A DNA stretch of 64,000 nucleotides from Thalassotalea psychrophila (GTDB taxonomy: Bacteria > Pseudomonadota > Gammaproteobacteria > Enterobacterales > Alteromonadaceae), in assembly GCF_031583595.1 (NCBI RefSeq), contig NZ_CP134145.1, forward strand, positions 1,426,001-1,490,000, written 5' to 3'. Shown one piece after another: positions 35,901 through 44,121 of the stretch; position 1 is the stretch's first letter; each line of letters starts with the position of its first letter. A program made the position numbers and the translations under genes. The notes below the pieces were generated by a model, which saw only the letters and a program-made list of their open reading frames with translations, did no database searches and was not told the origin of the DNA.

Positions 35901-36186
35901 CGTAGTGCCAAGCTTTTCAAGTTCGCCACAATCTTTATCGTTAGGCATGGGACGCGAGTATTGTGCATTGCAAGCTGACAATCAGGTTGCTTGTTTTGGC
36001 AAAAGCACTAATCAAGATTATCAACCTTCACAATTTACAATTGAAGGTATCACCTGGATACAATCGGGTAACGCAGGTCTTTGTGCCGGAAATGCGATTA
36101 ATGTTGAATGTAAAATTCGCTCTTTTAGTGGCTCTGACATGTATCAAGACGGAGTTTATGTATATAAACCTATTACTTTTAATTAA
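32962..36186 (+). CDS. Proline-threonine-stalk surface lipoprotein with RCC1-like tip
   Basis: 1074 residues from the ATG at 32962; the longer frame from 32902 spoils the lipoprotein signal. Lipobox ALTAC (C23) is followed by a glycine run and 11 Pro-Thr units (33-54). Next come a He_PIG-like Ig domain (about 56-145), a VIDGYIKGA carboxypeptidase-regulatory-like domain (from about 153), calcium-binding thrombospondin-3-like D-x-D-x-D-G repeats (about 338-485), and leucine-rich-like repeats (about 495-630). The C-terminal region (about 787-1060) has repeated C-x-CWG/C-x-CFG units as in RCC1/BLIP-II propellers. It is probably displayed on the cell surface to bind protein or glycan. The base is paralogous to the lipoprotein at 58228. 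Confidence 0.75.
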   Translation: MTNSLKLNKIAVLVAGVLALTACGGGGGGSDKPTPTPTPTPTPTPTPTPTPTPTTNTAPSISGSPVISINELQEYVFTPTLSDSDGDILTVTARNLPTWLTLNSITGELSGTPTIEDANTYSNIILSVSDGSDSASLTAFDLVVEDSYLVTGVVIDGYIKGALVYLDSNLNMLHDSNEPSSITDVSGYYELLITGEHKPKSSMVPIRAYLGEGADDIDRTTDNFSDMPVTISSWPFKALNADKAVTQVISPFTNLVAQEIEGVMHQLASDEISYEDLVGEINFLKNAIAESYQISTNGLFGNFLADDAPITADMKIQLISRAEVILTEQQHIQSSTTDLDSDGTVNSLDDDIDGDGVANIEDLFPTDNTESTDLDGDFIGDNSDDDIDGDGYANNADIFPADPLEWLDSDSDGTGDNTDQFPEDASEWIDTDGDGFGDNIDAFPDNKLEWSDVDGDGAGTDGNGFGDNSDPDIDGDGLLNEEDSSPNDYNFKVSELTFSDSAIENCLSVYANDYASAISSITCNDIAIDNLSDLTFFENLNYLNLPGVIANNWLTISELTQLKRVELANSNFSDVSVFTNYTALEHVGLSQTAVTDVSSLGDLTSLLTVNLYGVALADSQYVSLLENSKEIQGDGFSQADVAGFYSFNGEYLEFLSNNSGNHYIIDATEHFTWAGKGSGTLEIKQTTTSHFILVDGTFDSGKAIWYSIENNSVTLESFDFEAIDRPTEDYTFSPVPNVNPSSYSVCVGINETNQIGCSNYAIAGQLEILTIDVDGLDVALPKDAVVQAGGSIAMTTYGSCALFDNDVRCFGGVFPANPDVTDPLILAVGNSHFCVVEVDNDVHCFGDALATAAPTMTNVTALVSGSEFSCAIDNSVVKCWGSNTLGILDIPEVINSAQSLYSTNTNVCAIHTDGTTCWGDNEKKINDVPVLTNASEYLRMLPGSVCSYSNQSITCWGQTKVEEYDELLQEVIIIGWDDNAVVPSFSSSPQSLSLGMGREYCALQADNQVACFGKSTNQDYQPSQFTIEGITWIQSGNAGLCAGNAINVECKIRSFSGSDMYQDGVYVYKPITFN
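33058..33123 (+). repeat. Pro-Thr coding repeat, 11 hexanucleotide units
   Basis: CCN-ACN repeated 11 times with mixed third bases. Unit gain or loss would stay in frame and only change stalk length. Compare 20 units at 43511-43630 and 23 units at 60367-60504. Confidence 0.9.
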
Positions 36187-36217
36187 TTGAAATGTAAATC
36201 AGTAGAAACCTAATAAA

Positions 36218-36245
36218 AACCAGCTAGATATGAGCTGGTTTTTTT
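36218..36245 (+). terminator. Rho-independent terminator
   Basis: AACCAGCT / AGCTGGTT stem with a 7-base loop and T-run. It ends the stalk lipoprotein gene. The remaining gap to 36634 is AT-rich promoter DNA. Confidence 0.85.
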
Positions 36246-36481
36246 CGCTTGAGCAACTGTTTTAAAAATTTTTAAACAAATCAATAAAGTTAAATTACTT
36301 ATTTTCAATAACTGCACAAAAGTACTTAATAGTTAGTTTATTTTGCCGATAAAGTTTCTTTTTTGCGCATATATAACTAAATAGAAAGAAATTAAAACTC
36401 TCCTTTAATTAACTCTATCTGTATGTTTATTAATGCTTTTTTATATCGGTGTTAACCAATATTTAACAGTTGTTATAATAA

Positions 36482-36496
36482 TTAACATTTTTTAAC
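36482..36496 (+). promoter_or_regulatory. Direct-repeat operator TTAAC-N5-TTAAC
   Basis: TTAACATTTTTTAAC, 138 bases before the lipoprotein ATG at 36635. The identical 15-mer is at 44026-44040, before the second S8 protease. A looser pair (GTTAACCAATATTTAAC) lies just upstream. Confidence 0.6.
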
Positions 36497-36634
36497 AAAC
36501 ATCAGCATGAGCCTAGATTACATTGGTTGGGCGTAAGTGTTTATAAGTAAAATAAAATCGTTAACTAAGTGTTAATGGCTTGATAATAATATCTATAAGC
36601 ACTGTGACTAATATAAAAATATCTGGGAAGAAAT

Positions 36635-39388
36635 ATGTCCAATACTATTAAATTTAATAAATCGCTTATTGCTACTATGGTAGCAACTAGCCTGTTAACT
36701 GCCTGTGGCGGTGACGATGTATCTGTAAAGCCTGTAGAAACTGTTGTTGAAACAGTTGAAGTACCTACACCTGTTCCAGGTCCTGTACAAGAAGTTGAAA
36801 AAATCGTAGAAGTTGAAGTAGAAGTTCCAGTAGAAGTTGAAAAAATCGTAGAAGTAGAAGTTCCTGTAGAAGCAGTTAGTTCGGCATACGGTTCAATTGT
36901 TGACGGTTCATCAATGTCTCCTCTACTTGGGGCAATGGTTGAAATCCATATTGCCGGCGGAGTTTTTAACGCAGATGTTACTGGTAGCAGTTTTACAGCT
37001 GAAGGTTTACCAACAAATTCTGATTTTATCGCTGTAGTATCTGCAGCTGGTAAAGCAACAGCTTACACAATGGGGTCAACTACTGACGGTGCAATTAATA
37101 TTGACTCAGTAGAATTGTTTGACGTGGTTACTTCATCAGTGACTGTTACAGACATGATGGGTGCTAATGTATCAGGTTTATCATTGTTTATCCCTGCTGC
37201 TGGTAATACCTCTCCTATGTCGTCAAATCAAGCTGTTGATGCTGAAGAATACATGTCAAGTATCCCTAACAATTTCGCAACTGAATCTAACGGCGTATAC
37301 ACATTTAAGCTACCTGCAAACGGTATGTCTTACGACATCGAAGTTGCTGGTGATTTTTCTGAACTAACAGTTGTTGGCGGTACTTTAGCGGTAACTTCTG
37401 GTCAAAGCCCAACTGTTTATGTTGACAATGCTGACGAAGCAACGACATTCTCTGTAAGCTTTGGTTTAACATTTGCTGACGGTTCTGCTGTTACATCTGG
37501 TCCTGAAACATTATCGTTAAACAATGGCGATGTTACTGCTTCTTGGGATGCAGGTTCAGCTGAATACGTAATTGAAGGCTTATCTTTTACGGACATCATG
37601 TCGCCATTAGCATTAGATATGGTAACAATCGACGGTGTTATGTTTGCCGCTACAGATGTAGCTGCTGCTGGTTTAGATTCTTTCTCTGATGCAACAGCTT
37701 CTTCTTCAATTGCTTTAGCAATGAACACTGATACTGACAACGGTGAAGCTCTTCCAATTGAATACGTAGTTGCTCATTCAACAGCAACAGCGGCAACGTC
37801 TGCTACTATGACTGTAGTATTTAACCAACCTGTTGAATTAGTTGGCGATATTGAAGCTGAAACAGATCTCAGTGTAGTAAATAATTGGGATGCTAACTTA
37901 AGTACTTATAATTACTTTAAGTGGAAAGATGCGGATGGCGTTGAATGTACTACGTGTTCAAGTATTAAAACCCTTCAAAACCAAAATTACGCTTACATGC
38001 GTTTTAATGACATTACTTTAGAAGATGAAACGCCATTTAGACAAGCGTATTTACGTTACTTAAAAGATACAGCTGTTGACTCGTCAGATTACTCATACGT
38101 ACTTGCAGAGCCAGATAGCTTTTTTGGTTACTTCGGTTACAGTAAAAAGGCGTTTGTTGGCGCATTTGGTATTTCAACTGAACTTTCAACTAAAGGCAAA
38201 ATTAAGTCATTAATGGCTGACGGCGCTGGCGCAGAGTTTAGCTGGAATGAAGCAAGAACTGTTTTAACAATTTCGTTAAATGCTGATGTTTACGATGTAG
38301 ATGCCGAAGTTCCTGTGTTACCTACAGGCTTTGCTGAAGCATCTGAACTGGGCAACGGTTATTTCAATGCTACGGATATTCAAGCAGGTAAGAGCATTGA
38401 CCTAGCGTTGTTAGTTAAACCAACAAGTGGTCAAGCCGTTGCATCTGATTTAGAACTATCTATCAATGTACCAGCTATGGCAATGGAAAAAACAACTGCA
38501 GATAATTTAGTTCTTTCAGCTGCGATTGGTGCCTCTGCAGCAGATTCAGAAGTAACAGGCTACAATGGTCTTGGTGGCTTTAACGTAACTTGGTCTAGCT
38601 ATGAAGGTCAAGCGAACTGGGAAACTGAAGAGTTTAATAACATCGATATGGAAGGTGCTTCTTCGTTTGCGCCGGCTACCCCTGATTACATACGTATTTT
38701 CTGGGGTGATAAATTCCCTGTAGACTATATTTACCCTGAAATGCAAGGTCAATGGTGTAATGCAGATGTTGAATATACCTTCCCTGATAGAGATATAACA
38801 TTTTCGTGGGATGATAACTCTTGTACTGTTGGTTCACCAGAAGCGCTATACTTCCCATATGTTAAGCTAGCAAGTGTACCTACATCAAATGCTGATGTTG
38901 TATCGAAACTTCATAGTAATACTGATGGTAAAATTGCGACAGTTTACTTAGTTTCTAAAGAGCAATTACACGGTAACGTTGAAATTGTATCGGCAATGGA
39001 TAACTTTATGGGTACCGATGAAGATGGTTTGCCAGGACCTGTAACTGAGTCAGTAGAAGTGAACGAGATAGTTGGTTTATCTTTAGATGGTGAACAGTCT
39101 TACAATACGTATTCTGGTACACAATACTACATGGCTAATACTTGGGAAAATGCTTACTTTAAAAAGCAGTATCAATCAAATGCTGAAGGTACTACGTTTG
39201 GTGCGCCAATCGTAACTGGCTTCCCGGCATCTGTTGAAGGTATGCATTACGTTTATCCAATTACCATGAACGCTAATCGTTTAAGTAATGCTAAAGGTAT
39301 GATTAAAGAGATGACATTGAACTTAAACTTAACCACAGAATCTGGTGAAGTTATATCAGTTCAAAACAAAGTTATGTCTGTACAGTAA
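36635..39388 (+). CDS. Large lipoprotein with valine-glutamate repeat stalk
   Basis: 917 residues; lipobox LLTAC (C24). Residues about 32-83 are a low-complexity repeat built from VEKIVEVEV and PVEV units, which may act as an extended spacer like the Pro-Thr stalks of the neighbours. From about 85 an AYGSIVDGSS...GAMVEIH stretch resembles a carboxypeptidase-regulatory-like beta-sandwich. The rest is beta-rich and acidic, and I do not recognise it. Monocistronic, with the shared direct-repeat operator before it and a strong terminator after it. Confidence 0.7.
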   Translation: MSNTIKFNKSLIATMVATSLLTACGGDDVSVKPVETVVETVEVPTPVPGPVQEVEKIVEVEVEVPVEVEKIVEVEVPVEAVSSAYGSIVDGSSMSPLLGAMVEIHIAGGVFNADVTGSSFTAEGLPTNSDFIAVVSAAGKATAYTMGSTTDGAINIDSVELFDVVTSSVTVTDMMGANVSGLSLFIPAAGNTSPMSSNQAVDAEEYMSSIPNNFATESNGVYTFKLPANGMSYDIEVAGDFSELTVVGGTLAVTSGQSPTVYVDNADEATTFSVSFGLTFADGSAVTSGPETLSLNNGDVTASWDAGSAEYVIEGLSFTDIMSPLALDMVTIDGVMFAATDVAAAGLDSFSDATASSSIALAMNTDTDNGEALPIEYVVAHSTATAATSATMTVVFNQPVELVGDIEAETDLSVVNNWDANLSTYNYFKWKDADGVECTTCSSIKTLQNQNYAYMRFNDITLEDETPFRQAYLRYLKDTAVDSSDYSYVLAEPDSFFGYFGYSKKAFVGAFGISTELSTKGKIKSLMADGAGAEFSWNEARTVLTISLNADVYDVDAEVPVLPTGFAEASELGNGYFNATDIQAGKSIDLALLVKPTSGQAVASDLELSINVPAMAMEKTTADNLVLSAAIGASAADSEVTGYNGLGGFNVTWSSYEGQANWETEEFNNIDMEGASSFAPATPDYIRIFWGDKFPVDYIYPEMQGQWCNADVEYTFPDRDITFSWDDNSCTVGSPEALYFPYVKLASVPTSNADVVSKLHSNTDGKIATVYLVSKEQLHGNVEIVSAMDNFMGTDEDGLPGPVTESVEVNEIVGLSLDGEQSYNTYSGTQYYMANTWENAYFKKQYQSNAEGTTFGAPIVTGFPASVEGMHYVYPITMNANRLSNAKGMIKEMTLNLNLTTESGEVISVQNKVMSVQ

Positions 39389-39421
39389 AAATAACCAATA
39401 GCTTTTATAGCTAAGTTAATA

Positions 39422-39452
39422 AAGCCAGTGATAATCTCACTGGCTTTTTTTT
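39422..39452 (+). terminator. Rho-independent terminator
   Basis: AAGCCAGTG / CACTGGCTT stem with a run of eight T. Confidence 0.9.
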
Positions 39453-39611
39453 ACTTCAGGGATGATGGAATGTCAATTTGCCATGGATGGCGAAAATTTG
39501 ACTCACTTCAGGGATGATGGACCATTCTTTCACATCAAAGTGATGATGGCATATACAACTTCCTTGTTGAAAAGGGCGAAAAATAGACTCACTTCAGGGA
39601 TAAGGAATGCC
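39453..39611. repeat. Three direct repeats of ACTTCAGGGAT
   Basis: Copies begin at 39453, 39505 and 39591. The last two share a longer GACTCACTTCAGGGAT-like unit and the first two share GATGATGGA. They lie downstream of the lipoprotein terminator in a gene-free region. No function is evident. Confidence 0.5.
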
Positions 39612-40279
39612 AAGCTTATAGGGATGCATTAAGATCGGCTCACTTAAATTTTTAAACGTATTGATTTCTAGCCATTCATTTCATCACCGTAAATTGTAGT
39701 TGCCAGCAAATGCGACTCTTCAGCAAATTTGGCAGGCTACCTGTCGTTTTAAGTAAGTGTTTCCTCATTACAACACACAACGTGTTTTAACCCGCTATAT
39801 CAACGATGTACATTGAATATTAATAACTCGTAAGAATGGCTTTCATACAATTTTGTGTGCTGTCAAAATAACCTGTTATGTATATGTTCTCTGCGAGAAC
39901 AGGCAAACTAAAACTGAAAGGCCTAGCGCTACGATACTTATCTAAATTTATTGCTGTAGTCGTTAAAAAGGGCTGAGGCTTGGTTGAATATATCAATTGG
40001 GCCCAGTTTGTTTTAAATTCTCTTCTGATAATAGCGTTTTTATGATGGTAACTTTATGGCACAGGCGATTTAACTTTATGTTTAATAATACGAATAATAA
40101 TAGCAACTAACGCTTAATGTTAGTGGCAAACTATTAATTTAAATGTGTGATTAAAGAAGTGAATTGGCGTTACTGAAAGTATTCTTAAGGCTTTAGATTA
40201 GCAAGTTTCAACCTGATTTTTAATATAAAAAACCAGGCTAAATTAGCCTGGTTTTTAATTTTGAGTTTAAACTGATAAT
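39612..40279. other. Gene-free stretch, possibly with eroded coding fragments
   Basis: No intact gene. Two short frames look coding-like but carry no recognisable family: a minus-strand run ending ATTIYGDEMNG before about 39672, and a plus-strand run with RTGKLKLKGLALRYLSKF near 39900-39960. They may be remains of deleted genes or chance. The 3' end holds a bidirectional terminator. Confidence 0.3.
40225..40256 (-). terminator. Bidirectional Rho-independent terminator
   Basis: AACCAGGCTA / TAGCCTGGTT stem with A-run and T-run on the two sides. It ends the minus-strand operon starting at 43711. Confidence 0.85.
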
Positions 40280-40828
40280 TTAGTCATGAACAAATTTAAC
40301 CGAGAATGCTCCCGATTTAGCACCGTGTGATATATAGCCTAAATCGGTAGTCATACCAAATACTGACTCACCAGTAGAGTCAAAATTATAAGGGGTAGAG
40401 CTAATATAGGTTTTCTCAATTGTTATAGAAGGAAATGCTACAATATTAGCGGCAGGTCGATTACAACGCTCTTCAATAATGCTGCCTAACTCTTTAATGT
40501 TTGGTACTCGCCATTCATTCTTATTACTGGCGCTATAGATTAACGCTTTCTCATGAGCAACTTGCCAGTCAACTAGAAGTGCAGAGCCTTGACATTGTTG
40601 AGTCTCGTTGTCCCAAACCTGTCCAAGATCACATCGTGACCACGTTAAGTTTGTTTTCAAATCTTTTACGCTAGCGCCATCTTCGCTGATCTCAAATCGG
40701 CTGTTAGGAGCAGTTTGAGGTACGTTATACATGCAGCTGTATGTTATATCAGCTTCACCACGTTGTGCGAATGCTACCGAGCTAATAAGTGCAGGGATAG
40801 CTAAAGTAAATATATTTTTAAGTTTCAT
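40280..40828 (-). CDS. DUF1566 (Lcl C-terminal-like) secreted protein
   Basis: 182 residues with a signal peptide cleaved near VAFAQ. The remainder is one DUF1566-type domain: DLKTNLTWSRC, WQVAHEKAL, EWRVPNIKELGSIIEERC. Known DUF1566 domains occur in surface proteins, and their fold resembles formylglycine-generating/C-type-lectin-like domains. It starts 27 bases after the stop of the larger lipoprotein, which ends in the same type of domain, so the two are co-expressed and may pair. Confidence 0.75.
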   Translation of the reverse strand: MKLKNIFTLAIPALISSVAFAQRGEADITYSCMYNVPQTAPNSRFEISEDGASVKDLKTNLTWSRCDLGQVWDNETQQCQGSALLVDWQVAHEKALIYSASNKNEWRVPNIKELGSIIEERCNRPAANIVAFPSITIEKTYISSTPYNFDSTGESVFGMTTDLGYISHGAKSGAFSVKFVHD

Positions 40829-40855
40829 TGAATTTTCCTTTAAATTCCGTGCTAA

Positions 40856-43711
40856 TTATTTTCTAACTAATCTAATTGGTAAGCGTGAATCTGTTACTTT
40901 ATAGGTGGAATTCCACAGTACTAATTGGCCATCTATGAAACTTACTACCCATAATTTACGGCTTTCGTATAAATCTTCTGTTCGCTTTTCACCGGCACGT
41001 GAAGAGGTCATATAGTGTTCTACAACAGTATTTGGAAAGAATCGTTCGTCAATTCTAGGCTTTCCGTTTTTACTTGCCCCACCAGAATAATCAACTAGTG
41101 AGTGAAGTTCCATTCGAGTCGGTAATCGCCAGTCAGAGTAACCACATAATGATTGTGGTTGCACATTTACTGCTTCTACATAAGATTCGCTGTTGTAGCA
41201 CACTTCGGACTCTTCGCAATGATCACTTTGCTCTATGCCCGGCATACCTGCATTTGTTGCTTCATCAGAATTAAATTGAGTGAAAACCATGTACTTATTT
41301 TGTAATGATTCTATTGTGTTTTTCTTTTCCCACATTAAGCCGGTAACATTATCAACAACACACGACCATTGCATGGCATCATGCTCTAGTTCGCTACCAT
41401 CAGCCGCAATTTTTGTAAAACTAAAACCAGCATTTCCATCTATATATGAGTTTTGGTTTGCATCGCGACCAACCATGGCGTCTTGTCTTTCGGGTAAAGG
41501 CAATAAATTATCATTGTCTGAACAGTCAATTTCATTATCATGCCCGGCAGTATTCAAACTTCCAAATGCATAGTTAGCACATTTTGTTACGCCAGTATCA
41601 TTTAATTCAAAACTACCTACATTCACTTGTTTAGTTACGTAAATATCAACAGGTGTAGTAATAGTTTGGTCACCAGAGTCAGTTACACTTAGCTCAAATG
41701 TAAGAGCTATAACTTGATCTTCTGTATTTGGTGCGACAAAGGTAGGGGATATTGCATTTTCATCTGATAAGGTAACTGTTGGGCCAGATATTTGTGTCCA
41801 ACTATGTGCTATGTTACAAGAAAAGTCTTCGCCATCAGATACAACAGCTGCTAAATCGACAGTATCGCCAGAAGATACGATCATATCTTGTATTTGTTCA
41901 ATCGCTGGAGTGGTGTTTTCAGGTTCTGGTGCTGGATCTACAACAACCGTTAACGATTTAGTTTCTGAAAAATTACCACTGTTTACAGTTACTGAAACAA
42001 AGATAAAATCTTTCTCTAAAACCGCAGGGGCTTTAAATGATATGGCATTAGTGTTTAAGCCATTACAGCCTTGTTCAATACTTCCGTTTGGATAAGTTAT
42101 TGTCCATGAGTAATCTAAGCCGTTTAATATTAACTGATCTGCATTATCCCCCAAAAAGTTTGCCTGTGCTTCTATGTCGACAATTTCGTATGAGTTTACT
42201 AACACACCAGCTTCTGTGGTTAATTCTAAACGAGTTTCATTACTCATAATGAACTGCTCGGTGATCATATCAATGTTTGCTCTAGAGCCGTTTAAGAAAT
42301 CCATAACAGCATTAACCCAGCTAACAGTACCACTACCATTATCTATGGCAGTTTCTATAGCATTAAAATTTATGCCTGCGGGTATCTGTTCTACTAGAAA
42401 AGGATCAGAGGTAAGTTCAAAATTAAGATGCTGTTCAACAATAGGTAAGGCATCTGCAACTTTGATTGAACCTGTTAATCGGCCGGTCTTTGAAATTACA
42501 GTGGTAAACGGTGTGGCATTACAGTTATATTTTCTTTCAATATCACAAATTGCCTCAATATCGTTCACATAATAGGCTTCTAATATTGGCGCACCATCTT
42601 CGGTAAATGCTTTTAACGCTTCTTCGGAAAATTCATCATAAACTACTTCACCATCTTCATTTTTGATTAATTTTTGACGATAGTTACGATGGCTTGATTT
42701 AATATAAAAACCATTCGTAAGATCACCATTCACTTCCACATTAAAATTTGCACCCTCTAATGAAACTGCTTGGCCTAACGGGCTGTTATTGATATCAAAT
42801 ACGTCAACTCTATATGGTAATAAATCGTCTTCTACCACAACTGCTGTTTTTGGATTAGATAAACTAGCCGTTAAAATAGCCTGGGCAGAATTAACAGCAA
42901 CTGGTCGATAATTAAGTTCACCTTGAACAATAGGGTTTACTGTAACAGTGATACTTTGAACTGCCTCAGTTCCTTCATTATCTGTTGCGTCAACAGTAAA
43001 AACAAAGTCTGTTGACTTAGTAACAACGGGAGCTTGGAAAGTAGCATTTTGGGAATTACTGTTTGTAATATCAATGTTGTTTGCAACATCAGTACTCCAT
43101 TGATAATTCACAATCTCACCATCAGCATCCTTTGCAAAGGCGGTTAGGGCGACTAGTTTACCTTCACCAATACTTTGGTCGTGATTAATGTTGAAAAATG
43201 GTGCCGCGTTTACTGCTTCAACCATTACCGCAATTGATTGTTTAACTGAGGCGTTACTATCATCAGTGGCTGTAATTTCAAACGACAATTCTTTTTGAAT
43301 GTCGCTCATGCTCACGACAGGTGCAGTAAACGTTGCTGTTTGCGAGCTTGCATCTAACGTTAGGGCTACTGAAGGTCCATCTGTCTGTTGCCAGTTTATG
43401 TTGCTGATCAAACCATCAGAGTCGCTGGCGTTAGCAGTTACAGTAACTACAGATAATTCTTGTACCGAAGTAGGCGAACTAACACTTAATGAAGGCGCAA
43501 TATTATCTCCAGGCGTCGGCGTTGGCGTCGGTGTTGGCGTCGGCGTTGGCGTTGGCGTCGGTGTTGGAGTCGGAGTCGGCGTTGGAGTCGGAGTCGGAGT
43601 AGGAGTTGGCGTCGGTGTAGGCGTTGGAGTTTTATCTCCGCCACCACCGCCACCACCACCACAAGCCGCTAGTAGTGATAAACTGCACAGTGCAATTGCT
43701 AATTGTTTCAT
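40856..43711 (-). CDS. Proline-threonine-stalk surface lipoprotein with DUF1566 tip
   Basis: 951 residues; lipobox LLAAC (C17), glycine run, then 20 Thr-Pro units (28-67). Two PKD/cadherin-like domains follow (about 70-260; [17 protein letters not shown] and [10 protein letters not shown] are typical). A middle region has no clear family, then another Ig-like domain (about 605-690, [18 protein letters not shown]). A C-terminal DUF1566 domain is at about 760-951 ([36 protein letters not shown]). First gene of a two-gene operon and divergent from the second S8 protease, with operator-like repeats between them. Confidence 0.78.
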   Translation of the reverse strand: MKQLAIALCSLSLLAACGGGGGGGGDKTPTPTPTPTPTPTPTPTPTPTPTPTPTPTPTPTPTPTPTPGDNIAPSLSVSSPTSVQELSVVTVTANASDSDGLISNINWQQTDGPSVALTLDASSQTATFTAPVVSMSDIQKELSFEITATDDSNASVKQSIAVMVEAVNAAPFFNINHDQSIGEGKLVALTAFAKDADGEIVNYQWSTDVANNIDITNSNSQNATFQAPVVTKSTDFVFTVDATDNEGTEAVQSITVTVNPIVQGELNYRPVAVNSAQAILTASLSNPKTAVVVEDDLLPYRVDVFDINNSPLGQAVSLEGANFNVEVNGDLTNGFYIKSSHRNYRQKLIKNEDGEVVYDEFSEEALKAFTEDGAPILEAYYVNDIEAICDIERKYNCNATPFTTVISKTGRLTGSIKVADALPIVEQHLNFELTSDPFLVEQIPAGINFNAIETAIDNGSGTVSWVNAVMDFLNGSRANIDMITEQFIMSNETRLELTTEAGVLVNSYEIVDIEAQANFLGDNADQLILNGLDYSWTITYPNGSIEQGCNGLNTNAISFKAPAVLEKDFIFVSVTVNSGNFSETKSLTVVVDPAPEPENTTPAIEQIQDMIVSSGDTVDLAAVVSDGEDFSCNIAHSWTQISGPTVTLSDENAISPTFVAPNTEDQVIALTFELSVTDSGDQTITTPVDIYVTKQVNVGSFELNDTGVTKCANYAFGSLNTAGHDNEIDCSDNDNLLPLPERQDAMVGRDANQNSYIDGNAGFSFTKIAADGSELEHDAMQWSCVVDNVTGLMWEKKNTIESLQNKYMVFTQFNSDEATNAGMPGIEQSDHCEESEVCYNSESYVEAVNVQPQSLCGYSDWRLPTRMELHSLVDYSGGASKNGKPRIDERFFPNTVVEHYMTSSRAGEKRTEDLYESRKLWVVSFIDGQLVLWNSTYKVTDSRLPIRLVRK
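43511..43630 (-). repeat. Thr-Pro coding repeat, 20 hexanucleotide units
   Basis: Forty alternating Thr and Pro codons without interruption, in a GC-rich strand-biased tract that could slip in replication without breaking the frame. Confidence 0.9.
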
Positions 43712-43954
43712 TCGGTTTTCTTCCTAATAATGATTAGTTATTTTTATTGTTATTAAAGGTTGGTTAAAATTAACATCTCAAATTCAACTTATCATTTATC
43801 AATCGTTTACGTATTTAACGTGAAATTTACTACATCACAGAATTTAACAAATAAAAATCACCTGTAATGGTTAAATACTAGTAATAACAATTACTTACTG
43901 TTTTAATCTTGCTTTCATTTAACAGTCGTAAATAGTCTTGAACGGTTTATTTTA

Positions 43955-43969
43955 TTAACAATTTTTAAC
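43955..43969 (+). promoter_or_regulatory. Direct-repeat operator TTAAC-N5-TTAAC (distal copy)
   Basis: TTAACAATTTTTAAC, 152 bases before the S8 protease start at 44122. It differs from the 16283 site only in the second half-site (TTAAC against TTCAC). Confidence 0.55.
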
Positions 43970-43983
43970 AAAATGAAACGAAC

Positions 43984-43999
43984 GTTAATGGTGCGTTAA
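43984..43999 (-). promoter_or_regulatory. GTTAA-N6-GTTAA pair facing the stalk lipoprotein gene
   Basis: GTTAATGGTGCGTTAA. The orientation suits the minus-strand gene starting at 43711, but the spacer is 6 instead of 5 and the distance is about 270 bases. Uncertain. Confidence 0.3.
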
Positions 44000-44025
44000 G
44001 TAAACTTGGGTGATTTAAAGCTTCA

Positions 44026-44040
44026 TTAACATTTTTTAAC
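44026..44040 (+). promoter_or_regulatory. Direct-repeat operator TTAAC-N5-TTAAC (proximal copy)
   Basis: TTAACATTTTTTAAC, 81 bases before the S8 protease start. Two copies before one operon suggest cooperative binding. Confidence 0.6.
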
Positions 44041-44121
44041 GAATCCCGATCTTCTCTTCACAGATAATCATGAACTAAATTATATTCACCCTAAAAGCTA
44101 TTAAAATAAAAGGGGGCTATT

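Noticed and set aside
43299..43727. Plus-strand frame rich in Gly-Val repeats (also 32871-33167 and 60083-60655 in the opposite sense of their lipoprotein genes)
   Set aside because: These are mirror readings of the Pro-Thr tracts; the opposite strand has lipobox, domains and ribosome site.
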